A stretch of 53,854 nt of DNA from Allocoprococcus comes (lineage in GTDB: Bacteria > Bacillota > Clostridia > Lachnospirales > Lachnospiraceae): positions 1-53,854 of the forward strand of contig NZ_JAAIMM010000024.1 in the NCBI RefSeq assembly GCF_013300725.1. Reading direction: 5' to 3'. This document shows positions 50,771 through 53,854 of the stretch, in pieces. How positions within the stretch are numbered: the first letter of the stretch is position 1; the number at the start of each line of letters is the position of its first letter. Below the pieces are notes generated by a model that was not told the origin of the DNA, made no database searches, and saw only the letters and a program-made list of their open reading frames with translations. Both the position numbers and the translations under genes were made by a program.

Positions 50771-51685
50771 TCATGTTCCGGCATTCGTCATCTTTGTTCT
50801 ATTATTTTTTTCTTTATTTGTAAGATTACACATTACAATTGCTACCATCACAAGAATAACCCCGAATATTTCTCCTGCTGATAAAGTTTCTTTATATAAT
50901 ATTACACCAATCAGGGTAGCTGCAACCGGCTCAACTGATGCCAAAATAGAAGCTTTTCCATTATCCATATTTTTAAGGCCGGCAGTATACAGGCAAAATG
51001 CAAGCACTGTACTTAAGAAACCAAATAATAATGACCATCCCATCATTTTTATGCTTGCGCAGCTTACTTTGAGTACTTTTTCAAAATTGCATAAAGGAAT
51101 CACACCGATTGCCGCAACAAAAAAGGTATAGAACGAAATTGTAAAACTATCATATCCTTTTTCTAATGCAAAGCGACCAAAAATTGAATATAATGCATAT
51201 CCAAATCCAGCACCAATACCTATTAAAATTCCTTTTCCACTAAGTGCCTGTGAACTTCCAATAATTCCAGTAACAAACACACAACCGACAAAAGTAAGTA
51301 CCAATGCAATTGATTTTCTTCCTGTAAATTTTTCGTGAAATAAAAAATATGAAAGAACCATAACAAAAGCCGGTGCCGTATAAAGAAGTACCGCTGCAAC
51401 AGATAGTGAAGTCATCGTAATCGCTCTGAAATAACAATAATTAAAAAATACAATACTTAATAATCCAGTTCCCAGAAAACACCACAAATCTTTGAACTTT
51501 ATCTTTAATAAGCTTCTGTTATAAAATAGCAAAAAGAAAAACAATATACATGTCGTGGCAATTGCCCTTACAGCAACAATATCCAGGGATTCTAATCCAC
51601 ATTTTTCAAACTTGCGTACAAAAATCCCCATGCTTCCCCAAAGTATCCCTGCCAGAATTACCATTCCTGATGCAAGTTTTTTCAT
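50771..51685 (-). CDS. DMT superfamily transporter, EamA family
   Basis: 304 residues, two EamA repeats with ten transmembrane helices (GILWGSMGIFVRKF and SIFGRFALEKGYDSF as repeat starts, SVAAVLLYTAPAFVMVLSYF, ASVEPVAATLIGVILYKETL). Exporter or importer of small metabolites; the substrate is not inferable. A hairpin GAATGCCGGA/TCCGGCATTC at its 3' end can terminate transcription. It stands before the pdxT gene, separated by that gene's terminator. Confidence 0.88.
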   Translation of the reverse strand: MKKLASGMVILAGILWGSMGIFVRKFEKCGLESLDIVAVRAIATTCILFFFLLFYNRSLLKIKFKDLWCFLGTGLLSIVFFNYCYFRAITMTSLSVAAVLLYTAPAFVMVLSYFLFHEKFTGRKSIALVLTFVGCVFVTGIIGSSQALSGKGILIGIGAGFGYALYSIFGRFALEKGYDSFTISFYTFFVAAIGVIPLCNFEKVLKVSCASIKMMGWSLLFGFLSTVLAFCLYTAGLKNMDNGKASILASVEPVAATLIGVILYKETLSAGEIFGVILVMVAIVMCNLTNKEKNNRTKMTNAGT

Positions 51686-51706
51686 TATCCTGCCTCCTTA
51701 TATCCA

Positions 51707-51750
51707 AAAAGGATGATAACGCAACAAGCATTGTTGCGCAATCACCCTCG
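51707..51750 (-). terminator. terminator downstream of pdxT
   Basis: GCAACAA-GCA-TTGTTGC lies inside a longer GG-TGAT/ATCA-CC stem, with T5 on the minus strand about 50 bases past the pdxT stop. Confidence 0.7.
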
Positions 51751-51799
51751 AAATACTGCTTTTACTATAATACAAATATGCAGGACTGTCCAGTCTAAA

Positions 51800-52372
51800 T
51801 CAGACTGAATCTTTTACTATATCTAAAAATTTTTGATGGATTCTGATATCTTCATCCAGTTCCGGATGAAACGCAAATGCAAGCTGATTGCCATATCTTA
51901 CACCAACCGTTTTTCCTTCAACAACCGCAAGAACTTCCACATTCTTTTCAGCAGACTCTACATATGGCGCCCGGATAAATGTCATTGGTACAATTCCAAT
52001 TCCTTTTACCTCAGCTTCCGTATGAAAACTTCCAAGCTGCCTTCCATATGCGTTTCTCTTTACGCAAACCGGTAAAGTTCCAAAATGCTTTAGTTCATCA
52101 TTTTCCAGGTTTTCAGCCAGAAGAATCATTCCCGCACAGGTTGCCAGTACCGGCATTCCATTCTCAATTTTTTCTTTCAGGATCTCATACATTCCAAGTT
52201 CTCTTAAAAGTTTTCCCTGAACCGTACTTTCTCCTCCTGGAAGAACCAGTCCGTCAAAATCCTGTTCCAGATTTTCTGCCTTTCTAAGCTCTACGCAGTC
52301 AGCTCCAAGTTTTTCAAGCATTTTTTCATGCTCAATAAAAGTTCCCTGCAATGCCAATACGCCTATTTTCAT
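51800..52372 (-). CDS. pdxT: pyridoxal 5'-phosphate synthase, glutaminase subunit
   Basis: 190 residues. A class I-like glutaminase that feeds ammonia to PdxS. The catalytic Cys79 is in VLATCAGM and the His/Glu pair in AFHPELDE; LPGGEST and GSFHTEAEV are also family marks. It overlaps the stop of the pdxS remnant (TAATG). The protein is intact, but its partner is truncated and the promoter is lost, so it is probably not functional here. Confidence 0.92.
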   Translation of the reverse strand: MKIGVLALQGTFIEHEKMLEKLGADCVELRKAENLEQDFDGLVLPGGESTVQGKLLRELGMYEILKEKIENGMPVLATCAGMILLAENLENDELKHFGTLPVCVKRNAYGRQLGSFHTEAEVKGIGIVPMTFIRAPYVESAEKNVEVLAVVEGKTVGVRYGNQLAFAFHPELDEDIRIHQKFLDIVKDSV

Positions 52373-52797
52373 TATTTTCCTCTTTCTGCCATCAAAAGTT
52401 CAATTTCCTGCTCGTTAATTCCTACCATGGCTTCTCCGAGGTCTTTTGAAAGTTCTGCGATCAGTTTTGCATCTGTATAATTTGTTACCGCCTGTACAAT
52501 TGCAGATGCTCTTTTTTCCGGATTTCCAGACTTGAAAATACCAGATCCAACAAATACACCTTCTGCTCCAAGCTGCATCATAAGTGCTGCATCTGCCGGT
52601 GTAGCTACACCTCCTGCCGCAAAATTTACCACCGGAAGTTTTCCCTTTTCATGTACATATGCTACCAGTTCATATGGAACCTGAAGCTGTTTGGCCGCCT
52701 CAAAAAGTTCATCTTCCCTCATACTTGTAATCTTTGCAATCTCGCTGTTCATCATTAAACGGCGAAAATCTATGAAAGCTTTCATGTTCCATACCAC
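52372..52797 (-). pseudogene. pdxS: pdxS remnant (pyridoxal 5'-phosphate synthase, C-terminal part)
   Basis: The reading frame matches PdxS only from about [18 protein letters not shown] onward (codons after about 165 of 290) through [20 protein letters not shown] to the end. The preceding 15 codons ([13 protein letters not shown]) are antisense to the neighbouring pdxR. The lost half holds the lysines that bind ribose phosphate (Lys81 and Lys149 in Bacillus). The enzyme cannot form PLP. The breakpoint is near 52756-52765. Confidence 0.85.
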
Positions 52798-53550
52798 TAT
52801 ATTGATATTGATAAAGAAGGCATTTCTGTATCTTCACTGGAAAATCAGAATATCTCTGTCATTCATATCTCACCGTCCCATCACTTTCCCACCGGAATTG
52901 TAATGCCGATCAGCAGACGATATGAACTACTCGGATGGGCTGCCCGGAAACCAGACCGGTATATTATAGAAGACGATTATGACAGTGAACTTCGTTTATC
53001 TGGAAAACCTGTTCCTACGCTGCAAAGTATTGATGTTTCCGGCCACATTATTTATATCAATACCTTTACAAAAACACTGTCTTCGACTGTCCGAATCAGT
53101 TATATGATCCTTCCTGAGACACTTGCAGAAAAATATTATGAAACTCTTTCCTTTTATTCCTGCACGGTTTCAAATTTTGAACAATATGCTCTGGCTAAAT
53201 TCATGGCGAATGGAAGTTTTGAAAAACACATAAACCGTCTCCGAAACTACTATCAGACAAAACGGGATTCTATTTTATCTACTTTTAAAAACAGTCCTCT
53301 GGACAAATATATTACAATCACAGAAGAGGAGTCCGGTGTCCATTTTCTAATGCATATCAATACACCTAAGACCGAAGAACAGCTTCTGCTGGCAGCGCGC
53401 TCCAAAGGAATTAAACTTGCACCTCTATCCGCCTACTATAATGGTTTTACTGACTCTTCTGTTCTAAATACTTATGTAATGAATTACTCTTCTATCAACC
53501 TGAATAATCTTGATCAGATTGCTGAATCTCTATATCAGATTGTTAAATAA
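52759..53550 (+). pseudogene. pdxR: pdxR remnant (MocR-type GntR/aminotransferase regulator, C-terminal part)
   Basis: The open frame, starting in mid-protein at 52759, reads as the aminotransferase domain of a MocR regulator: IHISPSHHFPTG, VMPISRRYELL, YIIEDDYDSELR, the PLP lysine in YINTFTKTLSSTVRISY. The N-terminal winged helix and the first third of the aminotransferase fold are missing (about 263 of about 470 codons remain). PdxR activates pdxST, usually from the shared divergent intergenic region. That region is gone. An ATG at 52903 could restart translation of a fragment. Confidence 0.85.
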
Positions 53551-53557
53551 TGAAATC

Positions 53558-53597
53558 AAAATCCCTCTGTAGAACGTTAAGTTTACAGAGGGATTGA
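53558..53597 (+). terminator. hairpin after the pdxR remnant
   Basis: AATCCCTCTGTA/TACAGAGGGATT with a 12-base loop; only a weak T-tail follows. Probably the old pdxR terminator. Confidence 0.65.
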
Positions 53598-53626
53598 ATT
53601 CATGAGATTACTTATTTTTCGCAAAT

Positions 53627-53657
53627 AAAAAACTGTAAGCACTTGCTTACAGTTTTT
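53627..53657 (-). terminator. terminator of the rRNA operon tRNA-Asn
   Basis: AAAAACTGTAAGC/GCTTACAGTTTTT, 13-bp stem with a 4-base loop, T6 on the minus strand, directly after tRNA-Asn. Confidence 0.9.
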
Positions 53658-53660
53658 AAC

Positions 53661-53731
53661 TCCCCGAGTTGGGTTCGAACCAACGACCCTTCGGTTAACA
53701 GCCGAATGCTCTACCGCTGAGCTATCGAGGA
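53661..53731 (-). tRNA. tRNA-Asn (GTT)
   Basis: Minus-strand cloverleaf: acceptor TCCTCGA/TCGGGGA (one G-T pair), T-arm GGTTCGAACCC, anticodon loop CTGTTAA giving GTT (asparagine). It lies about 90 bases downstream of the 23S rRNA 3' end. Confidence 0.96.
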
Positions 53732-53820
53732 ATATTAAAGATACTTTCATGTACCTTCAAAACCACATACAAACTTAAATCTTTACTCCATCCATTTTCT
53801 CTTACCCTGTCCTACCTTCT

Positions 53821-53854
53821 TGGTTATGCCCTCGACCGATTAGTAACAGTCAGC
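53821..53854 (-). rRNA. 23S rRNA, 3' end (partial)
   Basis: On the minus strand the sequence reads GCTGACTGTTACTAATCGG followed by TCGAGGGCATAACCA, the conserved 3' terminus of bacterial 23S rRNA. The gene continues beyond the window. The exact 3' end is estimated from the terminal helix. Confidence 0.88.

Noticed and set aside
53732-53820. 5S rRNA gene between 23S and tRNA-Asn
   Set aside because: The gap is shorter than a 5S gene and lacks its conserved sequences.

Overview
The window looks like a chromosomal segment of a low-to-mid GC Firmicute of the family Lachnospiraceae. The indicators are the mix of T-box, Bce-type and YlmC/YmxH genes, PPi-type phosphofructokinase, DUF3793 and DUF2325 genes, strong AGGAGG ribosome binding sites and the 23S/tRNA sequences. 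Genus cannot be fixed from sequence reading alone; Mediterraneibacter, Dorea and Coprococcus relatives are plausible. No phage, plasmid, CRISPR array or intact insertion sequence is visible. Most of the window is housekeeping and small-regulon DNA.

Layout. 1-0.5 kb: a tandemly duplicated tRNA-Pro/tRNA-Gln pair. 0.6-7.7 kb: GNAT, enolase, YitT, a small alarmone synthetase, asparaginase, an HD-type alarmone-hydrolase-like protein, an SDR and a secreted InlB-B-repeat protein. 7.8-13.5 kb: a leftward cluster nrdR-coaBC-panT-like-coaX-truA-xth (coenzyme A synthesis from pantothenate plus DNA/RNA maintenance), preceded by a Nudix gene. 13.6-18.6 kb: ymxH, arcC, a 233-bp folded palindrome, telA/xpaC and an NMN adenylyltransferase-like gene, bracketed by two inverted copies of a 55-58-bp repeat. 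18.8-24.5 kb: a Bce-type peptide-antibiotic sensing and detoxification module (permease, ATPase, sensor kinase, regulator) with a readable BceR-type operator, and a second YitT. 24.7-31.8 kb: rsmH with an N-terminal extension, a frameshifted subtilase, a T-box-controlled BASS transporter, a glycosyltransferase and PPi-phosphofructokinase. 32-37 kb: a pseudokinase-TM-TPR protein, a DNA-deoxyinosine glycosylase, tRNA-Arg, a GC-rich structured tract, and an iron-type cluster (DUF3793, flavodoxin, DUF2325, ZIP fragment) behind a DtxR-like operator. 37-46 kb: DAHP synthase, an FMN-dependent hydroxyacid oxidase, a MITE with an 8-bp target duplication, a zinc-ribbon/DUF4352 protein, a CsbB/YfhO teichoic-acid glycosylation pair, a 57-aa protein, and a SEDS protein with its PadR regulator. 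46.4-47.4 kb: a putative terminator-ended small RNA and six tRNA genes. 47.6-53.9 kb: Rrf2-trxA, a KdpDE-like two-component pair with a 47-aa membrane protein, an EamA transporter, the wrecked pyridoxal-phosphate locus, tRNA-Asn and the 3' end of a 23S rRNA gene.

The most interesting signals are these. (1) One deletion appears to have removed the 5' halves of the divergent genes pdxR and pdxS together with their shared promoter, which should abolish de novo vitamin B6 synthesis. (2) A 141-bp MITE-like element has matching 9-bp termini and a perfect 8-bp TSD. (3) Two other large palindromes fold into branched structures (15.1-15.3 kb and 21.65-21.81 kb). (4) An unassigned structured RNA lies at 46.4-46.6 kb. 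(5) Several operators can be tied to the local regulator: BceR box, Rrf2 direct repeats and a DtxR-like palindrome.

Many natural starts were chosen downstream of the longest open frame, because a good Shine-Dalgarno sequence, a promoter position or family homology favours them. These cases are noted in each entry.
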